From JAHECE01 sp963780675 (GTDB taxonomy: Bacteria; Actinomycetota; Actinomycetes; Actinomycetales; JAHECE01), in the NCBI GenBank assembly GCA_963780675.1, contig CAWACR010000003.1:744001-808000 (forward strand): a DNA stretch of 64,000 nucleotides, read 5' to 3'. This document shows, in pieces, positions 1-9,341 of the stretch. Positions within the stretch are counted from its first letter, which is position 1, and every line of letters begins with the position of its first letter. A program made the translations under genes and the position numbers. The notes below the pieces were generated by a model. That model was not told the origin of the DNA. It saw only the letters and a program-made list of their open reading frames with translations, and made no database searches.

Positions 1-1163
1 CGTGGTCCGTGATGCGAGCGGGGCGGTGATCGCCGAACGGGCCGACTTCCTCGGGATCGCCACCAACAACGTCGCGGAGTACTCGGGTCTGGTGGCCGGG
101 CTCCGGACGGCGTACGAGATCGACCCTGACGCGCTCGTCGAGGTGCGCGCCGACTCGAAACTGCTCGTCGAGCAGATGTCCGGGCGCTGGCAGATCAAGC
201 ACGAGCAGATGCGGCGCCTCGCTGCCGAGGCGCGTGCCGCGTTCCCGCCGGCGCGCGTCCGCTACACCTGGATCCCTCGGGCGCAGAACGGTGCCGCTGA
301 CGCGCTGGCGAACGAGGCGATGGACCACCGCGCGCCCGTCGTCCGGGATCGCGCGGCGGGGGCACGCGGGGCGGCCCCCGCGCCGGGTCCTGCCGGCGGC
401 GCGAGCGAGGGGGCGCCGTCACGCCGCCTCGACGCCGCGCCGTCGCCCGCCCCGGGTGCGACGACGAGTGGGGCTCCTCCCGTCCCGGTTCGCGCGCTGG
501 GCGCCGCGATGCGCTTCGGCCAGGGCGAACCCGTGACCCTCGTGCTCGTCCGCCACGGGCAGACCGACGCCACCGTGGCGCGTGCCTACGCCGGAGGCGA
601 CACCCCCGGCGCGAGCCTGAACGCCCGCGGGCGCACGGAGGCGGCCCGAGCCGCCGACCTCGTACGGCGCATCGGCAGCGAGCTGTGGCCCGACCTTCCC
701 CCGGTCAGCGGGGTGTTCTCCTCCTCGATGCTGCGGACGCAGCAGACGGCGGCGGCGATCGGGCGACGACTCGGGCTGCGCGTCGAGATCGACGACACGT
801 ACGCCGAGTGCCGATTCGGCGACTGGGAGGGGTCTGACCCCTGCCGAGATCGAGACGCGCTGGCCCGGGGCCCTGCGACGCTGGCACGAGGACCCCAGCA
901 ACCGCGCGGTGGGCGGGGAGTCGATGCACGACGTCGCGGAGCGGGTCCGCGCGGCGGTGCCTGACCTTCTTCGGCGCCACTCCGGTCGCACGATCGCGGT
1001 GGCGACCCACACGATCACGATCCGCGCGGGCGTGGGAGCGATCACCGGTGTCGCCCCGACGGGGTGGTCCGCGCTCAGGGTCCCGCCCGCGTCGGTGACC
1101 ATTCTGCGGCTGTGGCCGGACGGTCACGAGCTGACCGTGCTGGGCTGTCCGAGCGATCTTTAG
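1..1163 (+). CDS. Bifunctional RNase H / histidine (acid) phosphatase, 5' partial, one frameshift
   Basis: The gene enters from the left edge. The N-terminal part is an RNase HI-like domain (NNVAEYSGLVAGL, ADSKLLVEQMSGRWQIK, then a helix ending in ADALANEAM). An Ala/Pro-rich linker of about 70 residues follows, then a histidine-phosphatase domain with the RHGQT motif near base 550 and a C-terminal ATHTITIRAGVG block. This is the domain order of M. tuberculosis Rv2228c. The frame breaks at the GGGG run at 829-832: removing one G restores FGDWEGLTPAEIETRW and carries the frame to the TAG at 1161-1163. The family degrades RNA in RNA/DNA hybrids and dephosphorylates small phosphoesters (family knowledge). 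The stop overlaps the stop of yaaA on the other strand. Confidence 0.9.
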
Positions 1164-1960
1164 CGCGCAGCCGTCGGGGCGTCCGCCACGACGAGCGTGA
1201 GCATGCGGGGACCACGCGCGACCTCGGGGCCGAGCTCGACGTCGACGAGGTGACCTCCGACCATCTCGGCCGCTGCGGCCAGCGTGCCCTGCGCCGTCGT
1301 CGGCGGGCCGTGAGGACGCGTGAGCAGGTGGCGAGCGAGCAGTCCCCGCGTGTGCTTGGCGTGGTGGGAGACGACGGTGCGGCGTCCGTCGAGCTCGCGC
1401 AGCACCCGGACGGCGAGCCAGTCCGTTCCCTGCGCCGGCCGCCAGGCGGAGACGTAGGCGGCGGACCGGCAGTCGACGACGACGTCGCCCGCCAGCGGTT
1501 GCAGCGCCCGAGCCAGGAGCGGCCGCCAGGCGGCAGCAAGCGGACCGAGTCCGGGAAGGTCCGTCCCCATCGAGAGCCGGTACGCGGGGATGCGGTCGGC
1601 AGGGGAGACGGCGCCCCACAGCGCCGACACGATCCGCACCTGCGCCTCGGCACGCGCGGACGCGGGTTGGTCGAGTCGGTCCAGGCCCGCCGCGGCGTAC
1701 AGGACGCCGGTGTAGACCGACGCGGCGGGAGCGGCCGGTGCGGTCCGCAGTCCGCGGTTGCGCGCCACCTCGGTAGCCATGGACTCGCTCACGCCGAGGA
1801 CCGCGGTCGCGTCGCGCCGCCCGGACGCCTTGATCAGGGCGGTCAGGACGCGGCGGCGCTCGCGGGTGAGGACCGGGTGGCTGAGCGCTTCGAGGTCGAC
1901 CGGCCCTGCGCCGTCGTCCGGGGTGGTCTTGCCCTCGGACGGGGGGAGGAGCAGGAGCAC
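1160..1960 (-). CDS. yaaA: Peroxide stress protein YaaA (DUF328/UPF0246)
   Basis: The 266-residue protein begins MLLLLPPSEGKT, the signature start of the YaaA family, and its length is normal. Later family blocks such as YTGVLYAAAG, WGAVSPADRIPAYRLSMG and a C-terminal HHAKHTRG segment are visible. In E. coli YaaA lowers free iron during hydrogen peroxide stress and binds DNA; that role is from the family and not shown here. The gene is convergent with the RNase H/phosphatase gene, and the two stop codons overlap by two bases. rnpB begins about 40 bases beyond its start on the opposite strand. Confidence 0.93.
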   Translation of the reverse strand: MLLLLPPSEGKTTPDDGAGPVDLEALSHPVLTRERRRVLTALIKASGRRDATAVLGVSESMATEVARNRGLRTAPAAPAASVYTGVLYAAAGLDRLDQPASARAEAQVRIVSALWGAVSPADRIPAYRLSMGTDLPGLGPLAAAWRPLLARALQPLAGDVVVDCRSAAYVSAWRPAQGTDWLAVRVLRELDGRRTVVSHHAKHTRGLLARHLLTRPHGPPTTAQGTLAAAAEMVGGHLVDVELGPEVARGPRMLTLVVADAPTAAR

Positions 1961-2000
1961 CGGACCACACTACGGGGGCGGGCGCGTACGCTGGTCGCGC

Positions 2001-2387
2001 GGATGAGTCGGCCAGGCGGTCGCGTCGGGCGGGCCCTCGGGCTCGACCCGCCGAGGAACGTCCGGGCTCCGCAGGGCAGGGTGGTGGGTAACGCCCACCC
2101 GGGGTGACCCGCGGGACAGTGCCACAGAAAGCAGACCGCCGGGTCCGCGTCGGCCAGGCGCGGTAAGGGTGAAACGGTGGTGTAAGAGACCACCAGCGCA
2201 CCGGGTGACCGGGGCGGCTCGGCAAACCCCACCCGGAGCAAGGCCAGACAGGAGCGTTTGAGGGCTGCCCGCCCGAGCTCCCGGGTAGGTCGCTGGAGGC
2301 GTGCGGCAACGTACGTCGTAGATGGATGGCCGCCACCGGTGCCGACGAGGCACGGGCACAGAACCCGGCGTATCGGCCGACTCATCC
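2001..2387 (+). ncRNA. rnpB: RNase P RNA, bacterial type A
   Basis: Conserved RNase P core blocks appear in order: GAGGAACGTCCGGGCTCC near 2052, GACAGTGCCACAGAAA near 2114, GGTAAGGGTGAAACGGTGG near 2161 and CGGCAAACCCCACCCGGAGCAAG near 2220. The two ends are complementary: GATGAGTCGGCC at 2002-2013 pairs with GGCCGACTCATC at 2375-2386 to form helix P1, which sets both ends and a length of about 386 nt. It is the catalytic RNA that removes 5' leaders from tRNA precursors. No clear hairpin terminator follows, and the restriction-modification island starts less than 200 bases downstream. Confidence 0.95.
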
Positions 2388-2558
2388 GCTCTTCTGGCTC
2401 TCACCCGGATCGATGCCCTCATCGGACGGGCGTCGGTCCGCAAGGAGTCCGCAGGACGCTGCCCCACGAAGGCGGCAGTCGACGGCTTCGCGCGTCCTGT
2501 CGTCGCTGCCCGGCCTGGCCCAGCCGGGTCTCAGTGAGCGCTGGCCCCGCACCGTCAG

Positions 2559-2572
2559 TAGGGTCGTGCCCG
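2559..2572 (+). promoter_or_regulatory. Leaderless promoter of hsdR (-10 box TAGGGT)
   Basis: TAGGGT at 2559-2564 lies 7 bases before the GTG at 2572, so the transcript would start at or next to the start codon. Several other genes in this window have the same arrangement. Confidence 0.5.
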
Positions 2573-5378
2573 TGAGCCCGGACGCCGTTCTGCACGCTGA
2601 GCAGCGCGCTCGTGTCCTCATCGACGCCCAGCTGGCGGCCGCGGGCTGGCTGGTCCAGGACCGCAAGCAGCGTGAACCTGTACGCGGGTCAGGGTGTCGC
2701 GGTGCGTGAGGCGGTCATGGCGCCGGGTCATGGCCGCGCGGACTACCTGCTGTACGTCGACCAGCGGGCCGTCGGGGTGATCGAGGCCAAGCCCGAGGGG
2801 ACGCCGCTGTCGGGGGTGGAGTGGCAGTCCGCGATGTACGCCACGGGCCTGCCCGCCGAGGTCGCGGCTGCAGGCCGTGACGCGTGGAGGGCCGGCTGCC
2901 GTTCGTGTTCGAGGCCTCCGGCTCCGAGACGCACTTCACCAACGGGTTCGACCCCGACCCCGCGCGCCCGCACGGTGTTCGCATTCCCCAGCCCGGAGAC
3001 CCTCGCCCGGGTCCTGCGCGATGCGGAGGCCGACCCCGGACGCCCCGACCTGGCGGGGCAAGGTCCGCGACCTGCCCGCCCTGGACGACGGCGGCGCTGC
3101 GCCCGGCGCAGATCACCGCGATCAACGGGCATCGAGCGGTCCCTGGCCGAGCAGCGGTTCGACCGGTCCCTGGTGCAGATGGCCACCGGCGCGGGCAAGA
3201 CGTTCACCGCGGTCACCGAGCGCGTACCGGCTGCTCAAGCACGGCGGCTTCCAGCCGGGTCCTGTTCCTGGTCGACCGCAACAACCTCGGCCGACCAGAC
3301 GCTGCGCGGAGTTCCAGAACTACACGCACCCCGGACGACGGGCGACGCTTCACCGAGCTCTACAACGTGGACAAGCTCACCGGCGCCGGGATGGTCGGCT
3401 CCTCCGCAGGTCGTGATCTCCACGATCCAGCGCGTCTACGCGGCGCTGCGCGGCCAGGAGGTCCCCGACGTCGACGACCCGAACCTGGACGACTTCGTCC
3501 CCGACGCGCCGGTCGACGTCGCCTACAACCCGGACCTGCCGCCGGAGGCGTTCGACCTGGTCATCGTGGACGAGGCCCACCGCTCGATCTACGGGGTGTG
3601 GCGGGGGGTGCTCGAGTACTTCGACGCCCACATCGTCGGGCTGACCGCGACGCCGGTGAAGCAGACGTTCGCGTTCTTCCAGCAGAACCTCGTCTCGGAG
3701 TACACCTACCCGCAGTCGGTGGCCGACCGGGTCAACGTCGACTTCGACGTCTACCGGATCCGCACCGAGATCACCGAGCAGGGCGGCACCATCGAGGCCG
3801 GCACCGTCGTCCCCAGGTCGGACCGGCGCACCCGCGGCAGCGGCTACGAGACGCTCGAGGAGGACCTCGACGTACACCCACGAGCCAGCTCGACCGGGCG
3901 GTCACCGCAACCGCAACCAGATCCGCCTCGTCCTCGAGACGTTCCGGGACCGGCTGTTCACCGAGATCTTCCCCGGCCGCTCGACGGTCCCGAAGACGCT
4001 GATCTTCGCCAAGGACGACACCCACGCCGAGGAGATCGTCACCACCGTCGCGGGAGGTGTTCGGCAAGGGCAACGACTTCGCCGCCAAGATCACCTACAC
4101 CGCCCGGGACCCGAAGGGCCAGCTGCAGGCGTTCCGCAACTCCCCGACGCTGCGGATCGCGGTCACCGTCGACATGATCGCCACCGGCACCGACGTCAAA
4201 CCGCTGGAGTGCGTGTTCTTCATGCGCGACGTGCGCTCGGCGCGTACTTCGAGCAGATGAAGGGCCGCGGCGCCCGCACCATCGCCCCCGCCGACTTCCA
4301 GGCCGTCACCCCCGACGCCACGGCCAAGACCCGGTTCGTCATCGTCGACGCGGTCGGGGTCACCGAGCACGACTTCGTCGACGCCGCCCCCTGAACCGCG
4401 ACAAGACCATCACCCTCAAGCAGCTGCTCGACAAGGCCGCCACCCTCGACGCTCACCGAGGACGAGACCGCCACCCTGGCCTCCCGGCTGGCCAAGCTCG
4501 AGCTCGAGCTCACCCCCGCCGAGCGGGCCGAGCTCGACGACGTCGCCGGCGCAACCGCTCCGCGACATCGTCCGCGCCCTGGTCGACGCCGTGGACCCCG
4601 ACACGCCAGGCCGCCGCCATCGAGCGCGCGCAAGGACGCCGACGACGGCGACGCCCAGGCCGATGCGCATCGCCGACCTGCATCGACCAGGCCGTCGCAG
4701 CCGCTCGCCGCCAACCCCGACCTGCGGCAGCGCATCCTCGAGCTGCGCGCCGCCCACGACCAGGTCATCGACGACGCTCACCACCGACGTCCTCCTCGAC
4801 GCCCACGGCGTCGTCGACCCCGACCGGGCCCGGTCCGTCGTCGAGTCCTGGGCGGCCTACCTCGCCGAGCACCGCGACGAGATCACCGCCCTCCAGGTCC
4901 TCGCCACCGACGCCAAGGACCGCGCGGGTCGTCGTACGCCGACCTGCGGGAACTCGCCGACCGGATCCAGCGCCCGCCGCACAACTGGACCGTCGACCTC
5001 GTCTGGACGCGCCTACGAGGCCCTCGACGCCGGCCGGGTCCGCCACTCCGACCGGCACACCACCACCGACCTCGTCGCCCTCATCCGCTACACCCTCGGC
5101 GCCGACACCGAACTCGTCCCCTACGCCGAGCAGCGTCCGCGAGCGGTACGCCGGGTGGCTCGCTCCAGCAGGAGCAGGCCGGCGCCACGTTCACGCCGGA
5201 GCAGCGGTGGTGGCTCGACCGCATCGTCGACGTCATCGCCACCTCCGCCGGCATCACCCCCGACGACCTCGACAACGCCCCCTTCACCGAACGCGGCGGC
5301 ATCGACGGCGCCCTCGCTGACCTCGGCAACAAGGCCGCCGACTACATCACGGCTCTCAACGAGGGACTCACCGCATGA
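2572..5378 (+). pseudogene. hsdR: Type I restriction enzyme R subunit (HsdR), frame broken by about 30 single-base indels
   Basis: Pieces in all three forward frames join into one HsdR. It starts at GTG 2572 (VLHAEQRARVLIDAQLAAAG), has the nuclease motif RADYLLYVDQRAVGVIEAKPEG near 2740-2800, helicase motif I MATGAGKTFTAVT near 3180, DEAH box VDEAHRSIYGVWRG near 3566, TATPVKQT near 3645, KTLIFAKDDTHAEEIV near 3995 and EQMKGRGARTI near 4255, and ends ALNEGLTA with TGA at 5376-5378. The total of about 930 codons is normal for the family. HsdR is the ATP-dependent translocase and nuclease of a type I complex with HsdM and HsdS. Nearly every break is one extra base, usually making a codon's third position appear twice (for example GGG then C at 3129-3130). 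I favour sequence error, but a decayed gene cannot be excluded. Confidence 0.88.
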
Positions 5379-5427
5379 TCGTCGAGCGGCGGGGGCGGAT
5401 GTCGGCGCCGGGGGCGATGATGCAGCA

Positions 5428-6543
5428 ATGACTCGGACACCACTCGCGCCGGCGAATCCCGCCGTGCTGCGATGGGCGCGGGAGGACGCCGGCCTGAGTC
5501 GGGAGGACGTCGGGCGGCTGGCGGGTGTCGAGGCCCAGCGGGTGCAGGCGTGGGAGAGCGGTCTGAGTCAGCCGACCTTGGGCCAGCTGCGTCGTGTGGC
5601 TGACAGTCTCCGTCGCACGGTTGCCTTCTTCTTCAGCGCTGCGCCTCCCGTCGACCACACACCCACGCCGCCGGACTTCCGCTCAATCGCGGGTGCGATG
5701 ACACCGGGTCTGAGGCGCGAGCTGCGGTTTGCGATTGAGCGACGCGACGCCTACCTCGAACTTGCCGGGGAGGATCGCGCCGCCCAACGGTGGCGAGCCT
5801 GGACTGACGAGCCGGCGCGCGACCCCGAGACGGTGCGTCGACGGCTCGACGTACTGACAGACCGCATCGAAGCGACCCGTGACACGCTGGCCGCCCTGAA
5901 GATCTGGGTCGGTGCCGTGGAAGCGCAGGGAGTCCTCGTCTTCCAGATGAGCCGAGTCGCGGTAGCCGAATGTCGCGGGTTCTCGATCGATCACCCTGTC
6001 CTGCCCGTGATCGTGCTGAACGGGGCTGACTCAGCAGCTGCTCGCGCGTTCACGCTGATGCACGAACTGGGCCATCTGCTCGATCGCACGGGCGGCCTAT
6101 GCCTCCTTGAGGATCGCCGCGAGGTGGAGCATCGCTGCAACCGTTTCGCGGCGGATGTCCTGATGCCTCCCTCCGACGTGCGTCGATTGGTGGGCGCGAC
6201 TGGTGACGCGGAAGCGATCGACCGGGTCGCCCGCGCATTTCGGGTGAGTGCCCTCGCTGCTGCGATCAGGCTGAACGACTTGAGACTCATCGCGCGGAAC
6301 CTGGTCGACGACGTGATCCGCCAGTCCGAGGAGGCAGCAGCCCGGGCCTCCGCTGCGCCGAGCAGGGGTGGTCCGGCGCCTGAGGTCCTGAAGCGGCGCA
6401 ACCTGGGTGAGCCGTACGTCGGTGCCGTTCTGGACGCGCTGCACAGGGACGAGATCACGGTTCTCGACGCGACGAATCTCCTCGATACCAAGTTGTCCGT
6501 GCTGGAGAAGCTGGAGCGCGCCGGCGTCGGAGTGGGCGCGTGA
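5428..6543 (+). CDS. XRE-family regulator fused to ImmA/IrrE metallopeptidase, probable antitoxin
   Basis: The 371-residue protein has an N-terminal helix-turn-helix (residues about 10-65: LSREDVGRLAGVEAQRVQAWE) and a C-terminal ImmA/IrrE peptidase domain. HELGH at residues 212-216 supplies two zinc ligands and the catalytic Glu, and E234 in EHRCNRFAADVLMP fits the third ligand. Such fusions repress their own operon or cleave partner repressors (family knowledge). The DUF4411 gene starts at the overlapping GTGA, so the two are translationally coupled and look like a toxin-antitoxin pair. The gene begins 50 bases after hsdR. Codon use is somewhat less GC-biased than in the flanking housekeeping genes, consistent with transfer. 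Confidence 0.88.
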   Translation: MTRTPLAPANPAVLRWAREDAGLSREDVGRLAGVEAQRVQAWESGLSQPTLGQLRRVADSLRRTVAFFFSAAPPVDHTPTPPDFRSIAGAMTPGLRRELRFAIERRDAYLELAGEDRAAQRWRAWTDEPARDPETVRRRLDVLTDRIEATRDTLAALKIWVGAVEAQGVLVFQMSRVAVAECRGFSIDHPVLPVIVLNGADSAAARAFTLMHELGHLLDRTGGLCLLEDRREVEHRCNRFAADVLMPPSDVRRLVGATGDAEAIDRVARAFRVSALAAAIRLNDLRLIARNLVDDVIRQSEEAAARASAAPSRGGPAPEVLKRRNLGEPYVGAVLDALHRDEITVLDATNLLDTKLSVLEKLERAGVGVGA

Positions 6544-7010
6544 CAGACCCGGAATATGTGCTCGATTCGTCGTTCCTGATCAAGTTGCACCGCGAGCAGC
6601 CGCCCGACATCTACGTGTCGCTCTGGGAAGCGATCGCGAATCTCCTCGAATCCGGCCACGCCGTCGTGCCCCGCGAGGCAGCGAGGGAACTGGAGCGGCG
6701 CGACGACGATCTCTTCGTCTGGCTGAAGGCACGAAGCGGCGGCGTAGCCGAGACCAGCTCGGAGGAGCTCGAGATCGTCACGAGAATTGCGGCGCGGTTC
6801 CCTATGTGGGTTCAGGGGCGGAAGAACGCGGCCGACCCCTTTGTGATCGCTGCCGCCCTCGTTCGCCGCGCCGTCATCGTCACCGATGAGCGGATGGCGG
6901 GACTCGGGTCTGATGAGCGCAATCTCCGCATACCCAACGTCGCCGCGACTTACGGTGCAACGACCATCCTGCCGACCGAAATGATCCGTCGATGCGGGTG
7001 GAGGTTCTGA
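6540..7010 (+). CDS. DUF4411 family PIN-like protein, probable toxin
   Basis: The 156-residue protein begins YVLDSSFLIKLHREQPP, with the first acidic residue of a PIN-like fold in LDSS. It ends with NAADPFVIAAALVRRAVIVTDE, which matches the last acidic residues of PIN nucleases. DUF4411 proteins typically follow an XRE-ImmA gene, as here with a 4-base overlap (GTGA). The likely role is an RNase toxin held in check by the upstream gene; no activity can be shown from sequence. The GTG start is dictated by the overlap. hsdS follows after one base, so this pair is inside the restriction-modification transcript. Confidence 0.85.
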   Translation: MTDPEYVLDSSFLIKLHREQPPDIYVSLWEAIANLLESGHAVVPREAARELERRDDDLFVWLKARSGGVAETSSEELEIVTRIAARFPMWVQGRKNAADPFVIAAALVRRAVIVTDERMAGLGSDERNLRIPNVAATYGATTILPTEMIRRCGWRF

Positions 7011-7011
7011 A

Positions 7012-8370
7012 GTGTCACAGCCTTCTTCCGGCTTCCCTCATCACTGGGATCTCGCCCGACTCGGCCACGTAGCCGATGTTCGCCTCGGACGACAGCGTTC
7101 GCCAAAGAACCACACCGGATCGCAGATGCGCCCCTACCTGAGGGCCGCGAACGTCGACTGGAACGGACTTCGGCTCGACGACCTCAAGACGATGAACTTC
7201 ACCGACGCCGAGATGGACATCTACCGGCTCGAACCGGGTGACCTCCTGCTCAGCGAGGCGTCGGGCAGCCCTGGCGAGGTCGGCAAGCCCGCGCTCTGGA
7301 ACGGTGAGATCGAGGACTGCGGCTTCCAGAACACTCTGATCAGGGTCCGCTCTCGCGGGCCTGAGCCCAGGTACCTGATGCATTACTTCCGGCATCAGGC
7401 GCTCTCCGGGAGATTCGCCGACCGATCACGCGGTGTCGGGATCCACCACCTTGGCCGCGCAGCACTCTCCGCCTGGCCGATCCCCGTGCCGCCGCTGGAG
7501 GAGCAGAGCCGCATCGTCGACATCCTCGAGGACCACCTCTCACGCCTCGACGCGGGTTCGGTAGCGCTCCGCGCGAACGTGGACCGGCTGTCCGTGTTCG
7601 CTGATGCGTTCGTGCGCGCCGAGCTCACCGGTCGGTCTGCTCGTGGCTTGCGCCAGGGCCCCTCCTTGACGTCGAGCGGCGTCGATGACGGCGACTTGAG
7701 TCCTCTTCCGGTCGACTGGGTCTGGGTCCGGCTCGGTGACCTTGCTGACGTGGTGGGCGGTGTCACCAAGGACGCGAAGCGTCAGGGGGACCCGTCGTTC
7801 GTCGAGGTCCCGTACCTGCGTGTCGCGAACGTCCAACGTGGCCGCCTTGACCTGTCGACGGTGACGACGATCCGTGTCCCGCCCCAGAAGGCGCACATGC
7901 TGCGCCTTCTGCCTGGGGACGTCCTGCTCAACGAGGGCGGCGATCGGGACAAGCTCGGTCGCGGTTGGGTCTGGGAAGGGCAGATCGCGGATTGCATCCA
8001 CCAGAACCATGTCTTCCGCGCCCGGGTGCGCGACTCACTGATCGATCCCGTGCTCGTCTCGTGGGCGGCGAACACGATCGGCGGGCGCTGGTGCGACCGC
8101 AACGGCACGCAGAGCGTGAACCTCGCGTCCATCAGCCTGCGCAAGATCCGACTCATGCCGATCCCGGTGCCCCCGGCCGAGGAGCAGCTGGCGATTGTGA
8201 GCAGGGTGCGGGGTGCGCTGGAGGAGTCGGGGCGTCTCCGAGCCGAACTCACCCGAAACCTGGTCCGCGCTCAGTCGCTTCGCAGGGCCCTGCTCGACGC
8301 CGCCTTCTCGGGTCGGCTGACCGGCCGGTCGTCGGATCTCGCTGTAGTGGAGGAGTTGGCGGGTGTCTGA
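7012..8370 (+). CDS. hsdS: Type I restriction-modification specificity subunit (HsdS)
   Basis: The 452-residue protein has two target-recognition domains (about residues 1-190 and 235-420). Each is followed by the conserved helix that spaces the half-sites: IPVPPLEEQSRIVDILEDHL after the first and PVPPAEEQLAIVSRVRGAL after the second. HsdS sets the bipartite DNA target for both HsdM and HsdR. GGAGG at 7000-7004 sits 7 bases before the GTG start, and the DUF4411 stop is one base upstream. The frame is intact, unlike hsdR and hsdM on either side. The target sequence cannot be read from the protein. Confidence 0.92.
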   Translation: MSQPSSGFPHHWDLARLGHVADVRLGRQRSPKNHTGSQMRPYLRAANVDWNGLRLDDLKTMNFTDAEMDIYRLEPGDLLLSEASGSPGEVGKPALWNGEIEDCGFQNTLIRVRSRGPEPRYLMHYFRHQALSGRFADRSRGVGIHHLGRAALSAWPIPVPPLEEQSRIVDILEDHLSRLDAGSVALRANVDRLSVFADAFVRAELTGRSARGLRQGPSLTSSGVDDGDLSPLPVDWVWVRLGDLADVVGGVTKDAKRQGDPSFVEVPYLRVANVQRGRLDLSTVTTIRVPPQKAHMLRLLPGDVLLNEGGDRDKLGRGWVWEGQIADCIHQNHVFRARVRDSLIDPVLVSWAANTIGGRWCDRNGTQSVNLASISLRKIRLMPIPVPPAEEQLAIVSRVRGALEESGRLRAELTRNLVRAQSLRRALLDAAFSGRLTGRSSDLAVVEELAGV

Positions 8371-8471
8371 CGGCGTTGCTCCCCCTGCAGGGTGCCAGGC
8401 GCCGTATCGGCGGTCCGAGGGATGATGGTCGGCGTCGCACGCACGTCCGCGACGAAAGGAGGTGTTCTCGG

Positions 8472-9341
8472 ATGACTGAGAGCCACATCAGGATCCGCCT
8501 TGCCGAGACGGTCGCTCCGAGCGGGGAGATCGCACTCTCGGACCTCGCAGCGATCGGTGCCCGTTTGCAGGAACTCTCCACTCGCACGGGGCGCTGGATC
8601 CTCGACATCTCCGGTCCGGGCGGCAGTCCTCGAGCCCTCGAGGACCTCGCTGGTCTTCGGTTGGCCGGCCTTGAGGCTGGGAGCACAGTTCTCGACATCG
8701 TGCGCGGCGCGGTGGCCACGCTGGGCGTCGTCGACCCGATCGAGCGCGACGTCGAGGGGACCTTCTGGGGTGTGATTGCCGGCATCGCCCACGACGCGCC
8801 GCCGCCCGACGCCCCTGCGCCGGTTCGGGAGAGCGCACTCGGACTGCTGGACGCCTTCGATCATGCCGCCGGCCGCGTCGAGGTGACACGCATGAGTGAT
8901 GGTGCACGGGTCGACTTCCGGCCGCGCGAGCGGGTCCGGGCGGTCTGGACGCGGCCCGGGGCTGAGGCCGTCCCGGAGACCGTGTCGGTGACCGGTCGGG
9001 TGGAGATGGTCGATCTCGCCTCCGGCAAGTTCCGGATCCACGACGACGCGGGTAATCGGATCGCTCTTGATCAGGTCGCGGATCCCGACGCTGCGGCGTA
9101 CCTCATCGGTCAGGCTGCAACGGCTCAGGGCACTCGTGCGCCTCGGACGGGGCGGAAGCGACTTGCCCTCGTGGGCGCGACCCTCTCGCCCGCGCTCCCG
9201 CTCCCGGACTCGTGGCTCGCCGGCGGTGACGCCACGTCCTGGGCGATTGAGCTGTCCAAGCCCGGTCCTGACCCGGCGGGTGCCGCCGAGATGTCGGACG
9301 AGGAGTTCGATCGGTTCCTGGCGGCGGCCCGCGGTGAGTAG
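8472..9341 (+). CDS. Unrecognised 289-residue protein paired with a PIN protein
   Basis: I do not recognise a named family. The ATG follows a near-perfect Shine-Dalgarno AAAGGAGGT at 8455-8463, the strongest in the island. Residues 1-80 look alpha/beta (IRIRLAETVAPSGEIALSDL, then LRLAGLEAGSTVLDI at 62-76). Residues 145-200 look like a small beta-barrel with VSVTGRVEMVDLASGKFRIH and DDAGNRIAL, which could be an OB- or SH3-like fold. The C-terminus is acidic (MSDEEFDRFLAAARGE). There are no membrane segments, cysteines or catalytic motifs. Its stop overlaps the start of the PIN gene, so the two are coupled. An antitoxin or sensor role for the PIN partner is plausible but is inference only. Confidence 0.85.
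   Translation: MTESHIRIRLAETVAPSGEIALSDLAAIGARLQELSTRTGRWILDISGPGGSPRALEDLAGLRLAGLEAGSTVLDIVRGAVATLGVVDPIERDVEGTFWGVIAGIAHDAPPPDAPAPVRESALGLLDAFDHAAGRVEVTRMSDGARVDFRPRERVRAVWTRPGAEAVPETVSVTGRVEMVDLASGKFRIHDDAGNRIALDQVADPDAAAYLIGQAATAQGTRAPRTGRKRLALVGATLSPALPLPDSWLAGGDATSWAIELSKPGPDPAGAAEMSDEEFDRFLAAARGE

Noticed and set aside
705..2336. A 543-codon open frame on the minus strand across the phosphatase gene, yaaA and rnpB
   Set aside because: It is Arg/Pro-rich, matches no family and overlaps yaaA and a structural RNA. High GC creates such frames.
2387..2571. tRNA or integrase attachment site at the left edge of the island
   Set aside because: No tRNA, integrase gene or direct repeat matching the right edge was visible.
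2572..5378. Programmed frameshifting or recoding as an explanation for the hsdR breaks
   Set aside because: There are far too many events, there is no slippery sequence or pseudoknot pattern, and the same signature occurs in ordinary genes on both strands.
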